A stretch of 64,000 nt of DNA from Opisthocomus hoazin (Eukaryota > Chordata > Aves > Opisthocomiformes > Opisthocomidae), in NCBI RefSeq assembly GCF_030867145.1, contig NC_134422.1, forward strand, positions 13,774,531 to 13,838,530, given 5' to 3'. Of this stretch, positions 12,701 to 23,637 are shown piece after piece. The notes below the pieces were generated by a model, which had not been told where the DNA came from, ran no database searches, and saw nothing but the letters and a program-made list of their open reading frames with translations. The translations under genes and the position numbers were made by a program. Numbering within the stretch: position 1 is the stretch's first letter; the number at the start of each line of letters is the position of its first letter.

Positions 12701-14585
12701 CAGCGTGTCCTGCCGTAGGTGCCTGCTGGCAGGACTGAACGCAGGCTCTGTGCCTGTGCCTCTCCCAAGCTAACCCAGCACTGCATGCTTGCAGGGGGAT
12801 GTCGACCTGATGACCGTGTGCATCGGTGAGATATTTCTAGAGTTCGTCAACATGCTGCCAGCCTTTCAGACCTACTGTCTTCAGCAGTCCTCCTCCGTGA
12901 ACATGCTCAACGCACTGGAGAAGGAGAAGGAGTTGCTCAGGTGAGACGAGGGCTGAGCGTATTCTTTCAGGTGTGGGGACAGGAAGGCAGCAGGCTGAGG
13001 GCGAAGGCTTTGTCAGCTCAGCTAGATCAAAGTTTTGATGCTAATGTTGTTCAGTGATGAGCTGCTGTCTCTTGGGATGAGCAGAGAAATCTCCTTTCCA
13101 AAATACCTTAACCCTTGATACGTCCACTGAGGCGGGCGGTTGGTCCCCGGGTGTGTGCTGTACTTTGTGGTACTGCTGTTTGCCCGCTGACCACTGGGCT
13201 GAGCTTTCACCAGCTAACGCCCGGCTGAGAAGAGCTCCCAGTCCCTGCACCAGAGCACGGTTTGGATTTCCACTGGGCACAGCCACCGCGGGAAGCCTGC
13301 ATGGCTTGAATTTGTTTCCCATCCCTAGCCCTGGCCTCCCAGGCCACGTCAGGTGAGTCACTTCTCTCTTTCCACTGCAGCAGCTAAAAATGATGGCAGT
13401 ACCACATTCTGGTTTAGAGTGCTTTGTAATCCAATGATGAAAGGAGCTACAAATTAATGTAATCTGATATAAGCTGATGTATCTGCCTCGGGCCTACGTC
13501 AGCGTGTACCAGAGAAAGATCACGCCCTCGTTGTTTTACAGTAGTTTAATAGAAGACTGCCAGGATGTTACATGCTTGTGTCCCAGGCCCTTCATTGCTG
13601 TTCTGCAGCTGTGCCCAGCTGCAGAACTTGTTAGTTTTTGAGAAGACGGAGTTCACAAGGCTTTAAAACCAGAGAGCGGGCTGCAGTGCCCAGCAGCTGT
13701 CAGCGCCACACTGTTCATTTGCAGTTAGGATCACAGCATCTGCTGGCAGAACAGTCACCATTTCATTCCCTCTGCTTAAATCCCTGCAGAATATTCCTCA
13801 ATGTCTCCCAGAATGACAACACAGCACTGCGGCGGATGAACTTGAGGTCCTTCCTGATGGCCCCTTTGCAAAGAGTCACCAAGTACCCACTGCTGCTCAG
13901 CAGGATCATCAAGGCCACCACCGAGTACCACCCAGATCATGGCAGCCTGCGGGAGGCCAAGAGCCGCATCGAGTCCCACCTGGAGCACATCAACATGAAA
14001 ACCAAGCAGGAGGGGAACACGTGGACCCTCCGCTCCTTTCGCCAGGACAGCAAGAAGAAGAGAGAAGTCATCAACATTGAGATGAGAGAAACCGCCCTCA
14101 AAACTGTAGGCTGGCTGCGGGAGGAGACGCGGTTTGTGATGGAGGGGTCTCTGCAGCTGGCCCAGCCCCCCGATGGCCAGTGGGTGAAGAAAGGCAGCAA
14201 GACCCTGAAGTTCCAGAACATGCAGGTCCTCCTCCTGGTGAACATGAAGCGCGTGTCCGAGTCCAGCCTGGAGTCAGCCGAGCCAGGGCCTGTGAAGGAC
14301 GCTGTGCTGGTACTCATCAGGGACAAAAATAACGGGAAGTTCCATTTGCTCAGGGAGCCCTTGAGGCTGAGTAATTGCATCGTCTCCACTGACCCTGACT
14401 GCGACGACACTTTTGAACTCATTGAGATCAGGCGGGAGGCGTTTGTGTTCCGGGACAGCGACCGGGCACGGACTCACCACTGGTTCAGGCAGATCAGGCG
14501 GTACTCGAGGGAGCTGGGCTCCTGGAAGAAGCGGCGGAACGCGCTGCCCAACATCATGATCAGCACCCCTCACACCAGGCCCTGA
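634..14585 (+). CDS. RhoGEF (DH-PH) protein, 1232 aa, eight coding exons; name not assigned
   Basis: Joined coding exons are 634-737, 2402-2445, 2536-4141, 8950-9124, 9871-10075, 10486-11108, 12795-12940 and 13790-14585. Every junction has AG/GT borders and matching phases, giving 3699 nt with no internal stop. Residues 1 to about 800 look disordered, with a Cys cluster at 271-286 and an acidic DDDD stretch. Residues 813-841 form a CxxC-x13-C-x7-CxxC pattern. A DH domain runs from about 850 to 1035, with the conserved helix RRMNLRSFLMAPLQRVTKYP at about 982-1001. A PH-like region follows at about 1060-1215, ending near FRDSDRARTHHWFRQIRRY. DH-PH proteins load GTP onto Rho-family GTPases at membranes or the cytoskeleton; which GTPase is used cannot be read here. 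The gene is convergent with TSN. PLEKHG-type or ARHGEF-type relatives are possible, but I do not recognise the exact orthologue. Confidence 0.87.
2402..2445 (+). CDS. RhoGEF coding exon 2 (44-nt microexon)
   Basis: A pyrimidine-rich acceptor ending CACAG at 2401 and a strong GTGAGT donor at 2446 bound 44 nt. Only one of the three frames joins both neighbours without a stop. It reads SSAHGDSTHVRALL between split Gly 35 and split Tyr 50. The exon is too short to show as an independent ORF and was found by phase matching. Confidence 0.7.
2536..4141 (+). CDS. RhoGEF coding exon 3 (large N-terminal exon, residues 50-585)
   Basis: The acceptor CCTCTCCCCCTAG ends at 2535. The donor AAAAG/GTAACA at 4142 is in phase 2, and reading through it would meet a stop at 4143. 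The frame is open from the acceptor, so ATG 2571 (Met 62) is probably internal. The exon carries a Cys-rich motif (C271xxC274, C281, C285-C286) and the segment LYIPTFEEFKQMR near residue 381. A Ser/Pro-rich stretch with several SP sites lies near 470-510. Confidence 0.88.
4471..4490. repeat. T20 homopolymer
   Basis: An uninterrupted run of 20 T lies inside RhoGEF intron 3, flanked by GGAAGGTC and AAACG. Confidence 0.9.
5458..5523. repeat. Tandem duplication of a 29-bp unit, period 37
   Basis: Positions 5458-5486 and 5495-5523 are identical over 29 bp (both begin ATCCTGTACATATTTCAGTA), separated by 8 bp. It is a simple local duplication inside RhoGEF intron 3. Confidence 0.95.
8950..9124 (+). 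CDS. RhoGEF coding exon 4 (residues 586-643)
   Basis: The acceptor CCCCCGCAG ends at 8949 and its first base completes Ser 585 (AG|C). The donor GAAT/GTAAGG at 9125 leaves phase 0. The exon encodes a polar, Pro/Glu-rich low-complexity stretch. It follows a 4.8-kb intron (4142-8949). Confidence 0.85.
9871..10075 (+). CDS. RhoGEF coding exon 5 (residues 644-711)
   Basis: The acceptor TTTTCTTACAG ends at 9870 in phase 0 and the donor CTACG/GTACCC at 10076 is in phase 1. The second half encodes a strongly charged, probably helical segment (KRKQLELKIAAAARQHAQKR). Confidence 0.86.
10486..11108 (+). CDS. RhoGEF coding exon 6 (Cys cluster and first part of DH domain, residues 712-919)
   Basis: The acceptor TCTGTTCTCAG ends at 10485 and completes Gly 712. 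The donor CCAG/GTATGA at 11109 is in phase 0. Two DSGI motifs occur near residues 752 and 782. Cys 813, 816, 830, 838 and 841 precede the DH domain. The DH domain starts around KESVLEFVNTEASYGEDL (about 849-866) and continues through LLGIFSNIQELIDLNENFL. Confidence 0.92.
12795..12940 (+). CDS. RhoGEF coding exon 7 (DH domain middle, residues 920-967)
   Basis: The acceptor ATGCTTGCAG ends at 12794 in phase 0 and the donor CTCAG/GTGAGA at 12941 is in phase 2. It encodes GEIFLEFVNMLPAFQTYC and a following KEKELL helix, the typical second region of a DH domain. Confidence 0.92.
13790..14585 (+). CDS. RhoGEF coding exon 8 (end of DH, PH domain, stop)
   Basis: The acceptor AAATCCCTGCAG ends at 13789 and its first base completes Arg 968. 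The exon holds the most conserved DH helix (RSFLMAPLQRVTKYPLLLSR), the linker and a PH-like fold of about 150 residues. It ends at TGA 14583-14585. The last residues, NIMISTPHTRP, follow the PH domain directly, so there is almost no C-terminal tail. Confidence 0.94.
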
Positions 14586-15220
14586 GTCCTGCACGGGCAG
14601 CACCCAGGGAGACTTGGCTGGACCAGTGCCATGAGCAAAGGACCATCATGAGCCTCGGTGGCTTGAGCTTGCTCTGCTCTGTGGAGCCTGGCCCATGGAG
14701 ACTCTTAGCAGCACTGGAAGCAAGCAGCCTGATCCTGGTCTCCAGCCTCAGGACTCACCACCTCTTTGTGGCTGACGTCCATACAGAGATGGGCTTCCCT
14801 CGAGGAGCCGATCTCTGGAGGGAAATACTGAATTTAACCTGTTAATATTGCACTGCGGGAGAATGATGTATGATGCTTGCCATTGCATGGGTTGTGTTGA
14901 AAGCCAGTCTTGACAACATGAGAGAGGTTTCCACCATAGACTATATTTCATCAGCATTAGGTAAAGTCAGGGTCAAAATTAGGTGCAGTATCACGCAACA
15001 GGAGAGAAAAGTTGGAGAAAATTATGTTTTCCGACGCTATGCCTAAGGACTATATTTCATTATTCACCTCTGTACATTCACTCAAAATAGTTGTTTAAAA
15101 AGAAAGGTCTTTCATCTTTAATCCAAATCAAGTAGGCATCAATTTGCTCAGATTCAGCTGCATGCACACAGCAAAGAAGAAAAAAAAGCAGACAAGAATA
15201 AAAGGAGTTCTTGCTCCCTG
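14586..15220 (+). other. Probable RhoGEF 3' UTR with poly(A) signal at 15197-15202
   Basis: The sequence after the TGA at 14585 becomes AT-rich. The first AATAAA lies at 15197-15202, so a transcript end near 15215-15225 is inferred. No downstream GT-rich element was demonstrated, so the boundary is approximate. Confidence 0.45.
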
Positions 15221-18200
15221 ACACATACACCCAGATATGGGTAGGACCTGTGGAAGAGCAGTATACCCCATGGAAAGTCTGTTGTTTAACTGACCTAGGG
15301 ACTGGAACGTAACGCTGCATCTGAAATATCTCAGAAGTGTATGTAAATATAGCTCTGCTACCACTAATGGTGAACTTGAAAGTTTGCGATTATTTAAATG
15401 ATGTAATCTAGTGTATTTCAAAATTTAATTGAAAGGAACAATTTACATTGTACTGTAGAGTAACATAAAAGGTTTTAATAATTACGCTTCAATGACTTTA
15501 GGGGGGGTATTTTTTTAAATCCTTGTTTTCTGGAGTAGATACTTCATTTAGCGTGGGTGGCATTCAGGTGAACCATGTGCCTACGTCTGTTCTTTGGATC
15601 CCCTGAACAGAATTCAGGGGCTGCTCCTAGTCAGACGGGGAGAACGGCGCAAGCCTGCTACCTGAATTCTCACTAGGCAACAACAGACTGGCACAAAATC
15701 TCGCGCTCCGGCCGCAGTCCTGCCTGGGCAGGTCCGACCCCAGCACGCCGGACGCGAGAGCCGAGATGGAGCCCACGGAGCGCTGCCCTGTAAGGCCCAG
15801 CCTCGCTCCACTCCGCAGCAGGGAAACAGCTCGGAGCTGAACAATGGTAAAAAGGCACACGGGGTTTAACCTTTTCAGCCTGACATCACCGCCGACCGCG
15901 GCCTCGCGATTACAAGGTCAGCAAAATGTCACGCTGCGAGGCTGTGATGCACGCAGCAAAGTTCAGGTTACAGCCCTAAAGGCTAAATGAGAGGAGCCTG
16001 AATTTCGGTCGGTGGGTCTCAGAGGACAGCCTGTAAATGCTCTTTCAGCCCCCCAGGGTAAAGACAAAGCCCATCAGCGTTACTCACTCCCAACAAAATA
16101 TTTCTGTTCCAGGAGGATCCACGCAAAGAAGTGTATCTGTGCAGTCCCGCAGAGATCAGCCAGCACCCGTGAGCGCGCAGCCGAAGGCGGACAGAGGCTG
16201 CCTTCACACAGGTAGCCCTCGTCTCGCAAAGTCACCGCTGACCCACGGCCTGAGCAGGGGCTGAACCGTGCCCAGTGCTTTGTCCCCTGCCACGGCTGCC
16301 GGGGCTCGCCGCGCTGCTGCGGGCGGTGAGGCAGATGCCAGCAGAGAAACGTGCGCACGTGGGCCATGTTTTAGCTCCATCTGCACCATCCAGTGTTTCA
16401 GTGCTTCCTTTTGTCCTTCAGGAAGTGGGAGTTGCTGCGTCATCAGGGGCTTTACAGACACGTACCCAAGACGTGAGGGTGGCAACACACGGCCGAGCGC
16501 TGCGGCGAGCGATGGCTGGCAGAACGCGTGTTGGGGCAGCAGCCCCGCTCCCTCAAGTGAGCTGCGATTCCCTCCCTCCACCTCTGTCTAGTCGTTAGAC
16601 AATAAATTGGTGTTCCCCCAGAATGCGCACCGATGAGCCAGAGAAGAGCACGAGGCATTGCTTTCATAGCTTGCTGTTTGTTCTCCAAGTAGATCCAAGA
16701 TCCAGTAGGATGCCTGGGCAGAGCAGCTGCTGCAGGAAGATTCCTCCTAGGCTCTCGTGACAAATCTGCATCTGACAGCCTTCAGGCCCCGATCACTGAA
16801 CATGCACAAAGCAGCAGCTTGCAGCACCTTCGTTTTCTCTCCCATGACCAAAGTGGCGCAGCTGCCTTCTCTCCAGTAACTCCAGTGGCAGGTCAATCAG
16901 GGAAGGCCTAAGTCCCATAAGCCTAATAGCTTAATTTATCCAAACAGCGAGCGGCTTTCACAGCCACAGAAAGCTGCTGCTTTCTGGAAAGTTTTCAATT
17001 ACTTTCCAGCACGGTGATTTGCTCCACACCAGATCACACTCAGAACCAGCTGTGGACTGTTTGTACAGTCCTATCTTTAAATCAAGATACCGCCAGTCAC
17101 CCTGGCTGTTGGAAAAGGTCAGAGAACAATAAGTGTGTGTAAAAGGTCTGATATTTAGCATCGATCTTGCGTTTGGGTGGTTGTTCAGTTTGTCAGATCC
17201 GGGGTTTTTCTAGGTATCAGAGGAAACACCTGCCTGCCAGGCTCCTCGTAATCATGGCCTGTTTCCTCTGAACCAGGCAAACTCTCCCCAGAAGAAGTCC
17301 GTAAATAATCGCCGGGTGTTGAGTTACACGCAGGACATGTACGTGGTGGTGTAGCCCTGTCCTAAAACCCCGCGGCTGGGGAACAGCACAGGCTCTTTGC
17401 TCAGGGCCAGCCTGCTCGGGGGCCGGCAGCCCGGCGGCTGAACCCGTCGGGCGCGACAGACGCTGTGCTTCCACGTTACCCCTCTGCGGTCCTGCGGTGC
17501 GCGCTCGACTGCTCACTGCCTGCGCATCGCGGGTGTGGAGAGGGGACCGAGCACAGGGCACGCTCCGGGGCCTGCGAGGGCTCGGGCTGCGGGGTGAGGA
17601 GCGTCAGCACGCTGAGCGGGCAGTCGGCTGCCGTAATCCTCAGGCACGTGTCCGAACCGGGTGATCCCTCTCCTGGGAAGCTCCAGGTCGTTCAGTATCA
17701 CGAGTACACACCTTACTTGTCAGCCCTGGAGATTAGCGGTGCTGTATTTTTCCATTTCTGATTAACAAACGTCACAAAATACTATTATAACCCAGGGTAC
17801 TTGGGAACAGCATTGTCTGTAAGCCAAGAAAGCAATTATTTGTTCCAAACTGGCCTTCCTAGGGCTCCGTAATATTTTCCTACCTCTCAGAAGTCATGAC
17901 TGACAATACTGAGATTACTTGTCAAGACTCCTGCCCACTGAACTTACCCTGCTATTACAAGCAGGCCTCTCTGGAAGTACCATCTCAGGGGAACAAAAAG
18001 AGCAAGATTACTCCACTGATTAATCAGAACTCATAAATGACCTTTAACAAGAATTTAGGATGAGTCTTACTGGTCATTTTCCAGGAAAACAGCAACAGGC
18101 AGTCATCTTCATCATAGAGTCCATGTAATTTTGAGCTCAAGGCAGACACACAAGAAGACACAACACTGGATCAAGAGCCCCGTCCGAGACCAGGTCCCCA

Positions 18201-21200
18201 GGAAAGGAGGAATAGCTGCTTTACGAGTCAGCAGCCTGGGTGGGAAGCCTGAAAAATCACAGAGAACTGAAGAGCAAATACTTCAGAGGGCAGAGATCTT
18301 CTCTTTTATGGTGTCCTTGTACATTCCTGGTTGTCCTTTGCAGAAGTGAGGATGGGGAAGGGGTGTTCAGCGTGGGTCTCCACTACACGATCAAGAACAC
18401 ACCTGAAAGGGAGCACAGCTTTGGTCTGGCAGCAAGAACTGTTGTAGCTGTCACTGGAGACCGAGAGATTGACCTCAGCACATCCCAAATTCTGGAAAAA
18501 GCTCTGATGTCATCTCAGATCTCCTGCCTTGGGGAACTTCCGTCATTCAATGCACATGAATCTGTTATGGTGCTAAAGTCTCAGGAAGGCAGATCTCCAG
18601 CAGGAGATTCTGTTGAATCTTGCATTCTTTTCCTTGGCCCTGACATCCTTAAAGGGAAGATAATTCAAATCTTCTAGCACCACGTCAACTATATCCCTTC
18701 AAAGCTCACGATGAGGCAGCTGCAGTGACTCTCCTTTCACGGTATCAGCTGTGTCTCCTTGTAAATGTACGCTGGAGAACCAGGTGAGATTAAGCTGGAA
18801 TTGGGCTGATGTAGACGGAAATTGGAAAATTCTCTGACTTGAAATTGGAAAAACCTGGAACCAAAAGCAGTTGAGGAAACTTCCCTCCTGACAGAGATCA
18901 GATAAGTGTTCAAAGATCTCACTGTCACCACTGAGTGACCTTTTGTCGCTACAGTGGAACATGACAAGCAAAAAGTCTTACCAGTCAGGCAGACAAGGGA
19001 GCTGCCTTATGTCTCACAGAGGTGCTGCAGAGTATCAGTATGACTAGAGACAGGTACCAGCAATTAAAAAATAAATTTAAAAAATTTAAGTTTTGACAAT
19101 ACCACTGCACAGACCAGAAACTCCAGGCAAGCCCCAAGGTCCCTCATTAGCAAAAAAGACATCTCCCTCAGAAGCTGAAGGTGGTTCCCTAAGGAAAACC
19201 TGTCTACAACACAGATGGAAAAGTTGAACAATAGGAACACAGAGGGCCCTCTTCAACAGAGAGTGAAGAGCTCTGACAGGGAATTGGAACCCAGGCAGAG
19301 CATCCTCCGGGGGCGGGGGAACAAGTTGAAAAGCTGGTATTAGGCTCTAGGTCCATTAGCAGGGATGAACGTAAAGGTAATTTGCAACTCTTCAGCTCAA
19401 ATCCTGCCCCAGTGCCATCTCCACCAGCGCAGGCTTTGCATCCCTGAGAAATGATCTCGGCCGCAGGTGAGAAGACCCAGACTGCAAGCAGCCCTCCCAG
19501 GGAAGGAGCAGGCCACAGAACCCTCTGCTTCCATGGCAGTGGAGTCCCAGGTGGTTTTGAACCCTTCCCTCATAGCACAGGAGCCTCCCTTGCAGCGCCA
19601 GAGTCACGTCCTTGGGAGGACCCACATCAAATGTCTCTCTGGGTGCCCTGGGGGGGGCTGGCAGATGAGAGTGGGGAGCCCGGACGTCACAGGCACATCG
19701 CAGGGCAGATCCCGTGACTGACGGCTGGGGTAGCCAAAACACGCAGAGAGCACGAGGCTTTACAGCCGGGACCGTTTCACGGGGGCTGAAAGCTCAGGCT
19801 TTTTCTTCCCCTTCAGCTTTCCGCAGTCCTGCTGAAGTCTCCAATGGGCTGTGGTGGTCACCGGACTTCACAGAAGCCTGCGAGAGGGGCACAGGGCCCA
19901 GTGCAGACCCAGAGGCAGGCAGGCAGCCCTCCCTGCCGGGACGGGAGCCAGCAGTGCCCTCCCGGGGCTCCGGCTCCCACATTTTCCCCAGCAGAAGCAG
20001 GTTAGATGTTTGTACCCCCACAGCGTGAAGGCGCAGATGAACAAGCGTTCAGACCAGGAGTGTATTCCCCCTTCTTTCACAAAAGGGCTGGTTTTAGGAC
20101 ACCCGTTTCCCCCTCGGGCAGGGCAATCCTCCAGCGATGGCTAAGCGGTTTGAAGTGACAACGAACAGAGGCGCAGAGAAACCTGCAAGGAGATGCCCAT
20201 CTTCAAGGAACGGATGCCTGACCCATGCAGGAGATACATACTGTAAAGGACCATTCCTTTCAAAATCCAGCGCCTGCTTAGTGACACCCCACAAATTCAG
20301 CAGGCAGGAGGCTCTCTGAACCGCCCCTGCTCCCACTGGAGCGCAGTTGCACCACAGGACCCTGCAACGGACAGTACTGTAACGAAGGAGGAGGGGCTGG
20401 TGATGAGCACCGGGTCGATACCCGCACGCAGACCCCAGGAGTCATCCACATCCACCTTCTGCTTCCCTTAATTGCCTTGGTGAGCAGTGACCTCACCAGC
20501 CGACAAAGCGAGCGAGGCTCTATAGCACAGAAGTCATCGCTTTGCAGTCAAATGAAGGCAAATTATTTACCCAAAGAGAGAATCCTCGGCAATCCGAACA
20601 GAAGTGGGAGCAGTTAAATTACTGCAAGAAAATCAGACAGTTTACCACGCAGTATTACAGCTCAGTGAACGCTTACAGCCGGCACTGCAGGGAGAGGAAG
20701 AAGCCTTCCTCCACATCCTGTGACAGCGCGTGCAGGACTGTGTGGTGAACTGGATTGGGAGCAAACACCGCTGAAACATAAAGATTGTTCCAGCTGGATC
20801 AGTTCCTTGACCCAGTTCACTGCACAGAGACGTGTGCTGGTGCCAGAAAAGGGCAGTCTGGGGACGGTAACGTGTCCTTTAACAAGTGCCAGTTCAAAGC
20901 GGTCGCTGGTCTGGGGCTGCAGTTGCTCAGTCAGAGCAGAGAGTGCCGGGTTCAGCAGCCAGCCCCAGCTCTACGCTGCGGCCGGTGCCACGGAGCTCTG
21001 CTCAGCCCTGTGTCCCAACGGCTGCAGCTCCGCACTGCCATGGATCTGCCGGGGCTGAGCAGGCAGCGCTGTAGATAAAGAGCAGTTAATCAGCTATTTA
21101 AGTGCCCTTTCTTGTGATATAAAAAAACCCCACAGAAATGACATCAAGATGGGGGAAAGAAAAAACCCCAAACCAGTGAGTGAATACAAAGATGATCCAA

Positions 21201-21500
21201 GCGATCGGGCTGCAGCAGCGCAGAGAGGAGCTGTGCTGGCTGCTGCGCCAGACCCCCGTGCTGCAGCGCTGACTCCCTCCCTCCCTCCTGCCCAGCTCCC
21301 AGCCCTCACCACGCAGCCCGTTCAGTGCCAGCAGGAGTTATTTGTTCAGAGTTCGAGCACGTCCGATTCACCACGAGCCACCGAGGCTCTGCAGTCCCCG
21401 AGCTCCATCTCTCACTGCCATTCCCCGCTGGCTGACGTGTTCCCAGTACCCTGGGAATGGGCAGGGTCAGAGGAGAGACCCTGCTCCAGTCCTTCCCGCT
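15221..21500. other. Intergenic region between convergent RhoGEF and TSN
   Basis: No gene was supported. CpG-rich patches lie at about 15690-15960, 16230-16330 and 17360-17660. An open stretch on the plus strand, about 18345-18677, is noted as a finding. Codon use and splice sites do not support any other ORF here. Confidence 0.6.
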
Positions 21501-21524
21501 GCTCCCAGCGCTGGGACAGAAACA

Positions 21525-22276
21525 CAACTTACCATTTACCCACAAGGGCAAGCGCAGGGTCCTGCACCTGGGAAGTAACAACGCCACGCACCAGTACAGG
21601 CCAGGGGCGGACCTGCTGGAGAGCAGCTCTACGGAGAGGGACCTGGGACTGCTGGTGGGTGACAAGGTGACCATGAGCCAGCAGTGTGCCCTGGCTGCCA
21701 AGAAGGCCAATGGCATCCTGGGGTGCATTAGGAGGAGTGTGGCCAGCAGGTCGAGGGAGGTTCTCCTTCCCCTCTACACTGCCCTAGTGAGGGCCCACCT
21801 GGAGTACTGTGTCCAGTTTAAGAAAGATGAGGAGCTACTGGAGAGAGTCCAGCGGAGGGCTACGAGGATGGTGAGGGGACTGGAGCATCTCTCCTATGAG
21901 GAAAGGCTGAGGGAGCTGAGCTTGTTTAGCCTGGAGAAGGCTGAGAGGGGACCTGATAAATGCCCATAAATATCTAAATGGTGGGGGTCAAGAGGGCGAG
22001 GCCAGACTCTTTTCAGTGGTGCCCAGCGACAGGACAAGGGGCAATGGGCACAAACTGAAGCAGAGGAAGTTCCGTCTGAACATGAGGAAGAACTTCTTCA
22101 CCCTGAGGGTGACAGAGCCCTGGAACAGGAGTCTCCTTCTCTGGAGATATTCAAGACCCACATGGACAAGGTCCTGTGCAGCCTGCTGTAGGTGACCTTG
22201 CTTCGGCAGGGGGGTTGGACTAGATGACCCACAGAGGTCCCTTCCAACCCCTACCATTCTGTGATTCTGTGATTTA
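21525..22276 (+). mobile_element. CR1 LINE fragment, 3' end, plus strand
   Basis: It encodes the C-terminal part of the CR1 reverse-transcriptase ORF, recognisable by [48 protein letters not shown] and [20 protein letters not shown]. The CR1 3' UTR follows. It ends in a short tandem repeat (ATTCTGTGATTCTGTGAT) at about 22256-22274. The copy is 5'-truncated. A short deletion after YCVQF and a frameshift near 21940 make it non-functional. The frame before the shift is still open from 21457 to 21969. Confidence 0.93.
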
Positions 22277-23600
22277 AGACCAGAGTAATGTGCAGATTCA
22301 CAGTCAAGGCCTCAAGGTCTTACAGGCTACCTCTGCGCAGAGGAAGCCAAAAGCATGTCCCTGGTGTTCCCTGCTGCAGCCTGGGAAGAACGTTTGTGGC
22401 TTTCTTTTCCCTTCCCCAGACCTGGCTTGGGTATGCACTACGCAGCCTGGCTCTAGGCTCTCCCAAACACAGGAACGGGAAAGAACAAGGTGCTGCTGAA
22501 CGCCCTCCAGGAGCCCAGCACCAGAGCATCTCTTCCTCAGGCACTTGCTCTTCGCAGAGCTTTAGGCAGAAGCACCCCACACCTTGCAGCCTTTGTAAGC
22601 CCTAAGGAAGAGACCTGCTCTTCCAGTTGTCCCTCCACAGTATCTGCACCTCTGGCACACTGCTGTGGTATCTCCACCAGCTCTCAGAAACCATGCAAGA
22701 TGCAGGAGCTGGCAGACTGAGGATCTACTAAAAGCTGCGTTAGGCAGATGGGATCTCGTGTCAGGACACAGACCTTTTGCGTGACCGAGTGCAACCGCAG
22801 CACCCGGGACACAAGCCAGCGCAGAGCCTTAACAAACACCCACCACGCAACCAGAAACCTGCCCCGCCACGTGGCCTCGCATGCCAGGAGTCCTCCAACC
22901 CGAGAGACATCAGGCTGACGCTCAGAAAACCTTCCTCTAATTCCCTGCTCCCACATGTTTCCTGCGTGACCTTGCTCTGCACGGCTGTGTCTCAGAGCCT
23001 GAGGGTGTTGCTTCACCCCAAGCCTCTGGCTTTGGCAGCAGAACTGGCTTAAACGTCTTCCTTCCTCCCACCTCCACAGGGTTAAAGTGAAGAAGACGCA
23101 AACAGTGGCATGGGGCAGGAACAAAGCCCTGCTCTGACAGCTGGTCTCATCGCCGTGGGGCTCAGGGAGTTACACCCTCCTTTCTTCAGCTGTGAAAGAG
23201 GGATCTTACCATCTCCCTGCGTTACCTGACGCAAGATACAGGCGATGAGGACAAACACGGAAGATCATGAGATGCTCTGAAAATGAATCTTGCCACATCT
23301 TGGATTTGGTAATGATAAACTCATCCATACCTCTCCTGTTTTACTTTTAATTTGGACCTGTCTCACACAGTAAAAATGACAAAAACCAACTACCTACCAG
23401 ATCTGTTTGCAGCTTGACCGAGGCTCCACTCGCCAGCGGGTGAGTGTGCGCCACTGAACAGCCTGCAGCCAAAGCGAGGAATTCGCTCACTGTCCAAGTA
23501 CAGCTGAAGGCTGAGCTTGAATTACATTTCACAGTAGGCTCCCGGGAAGCGAAGCAAGTAACAACAGATAATCAGACAACAGGCAGGGTTACCAAATGGC
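22277..23600. other. Intergenic DNA downstream of the CR1 copy
   Basis: I see no gene, RNA or recognisable repeat between the CR1 tail and the inferred 3' end of TSN. Confidence 0.5.
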
Positions 23601-23631
23601 CAAAATCAAAGAACAAAAGCTTTTATTGGCC

Positions 23632-23637
23632 AAAATA
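23632..23637 (-). other. TSN: Candidate TSN poly(A) signal
   Basis: TTTATT on the plus strand reads AATAAA on the TSN strand, giving a 3' UTR of about 1.3 kb. An ATTAAA-type alternative (TTTAAT) lies near 24023-24028. No other AATAAA on the minus strand was seen between the stop codon and this point. Confidence 0.5.
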
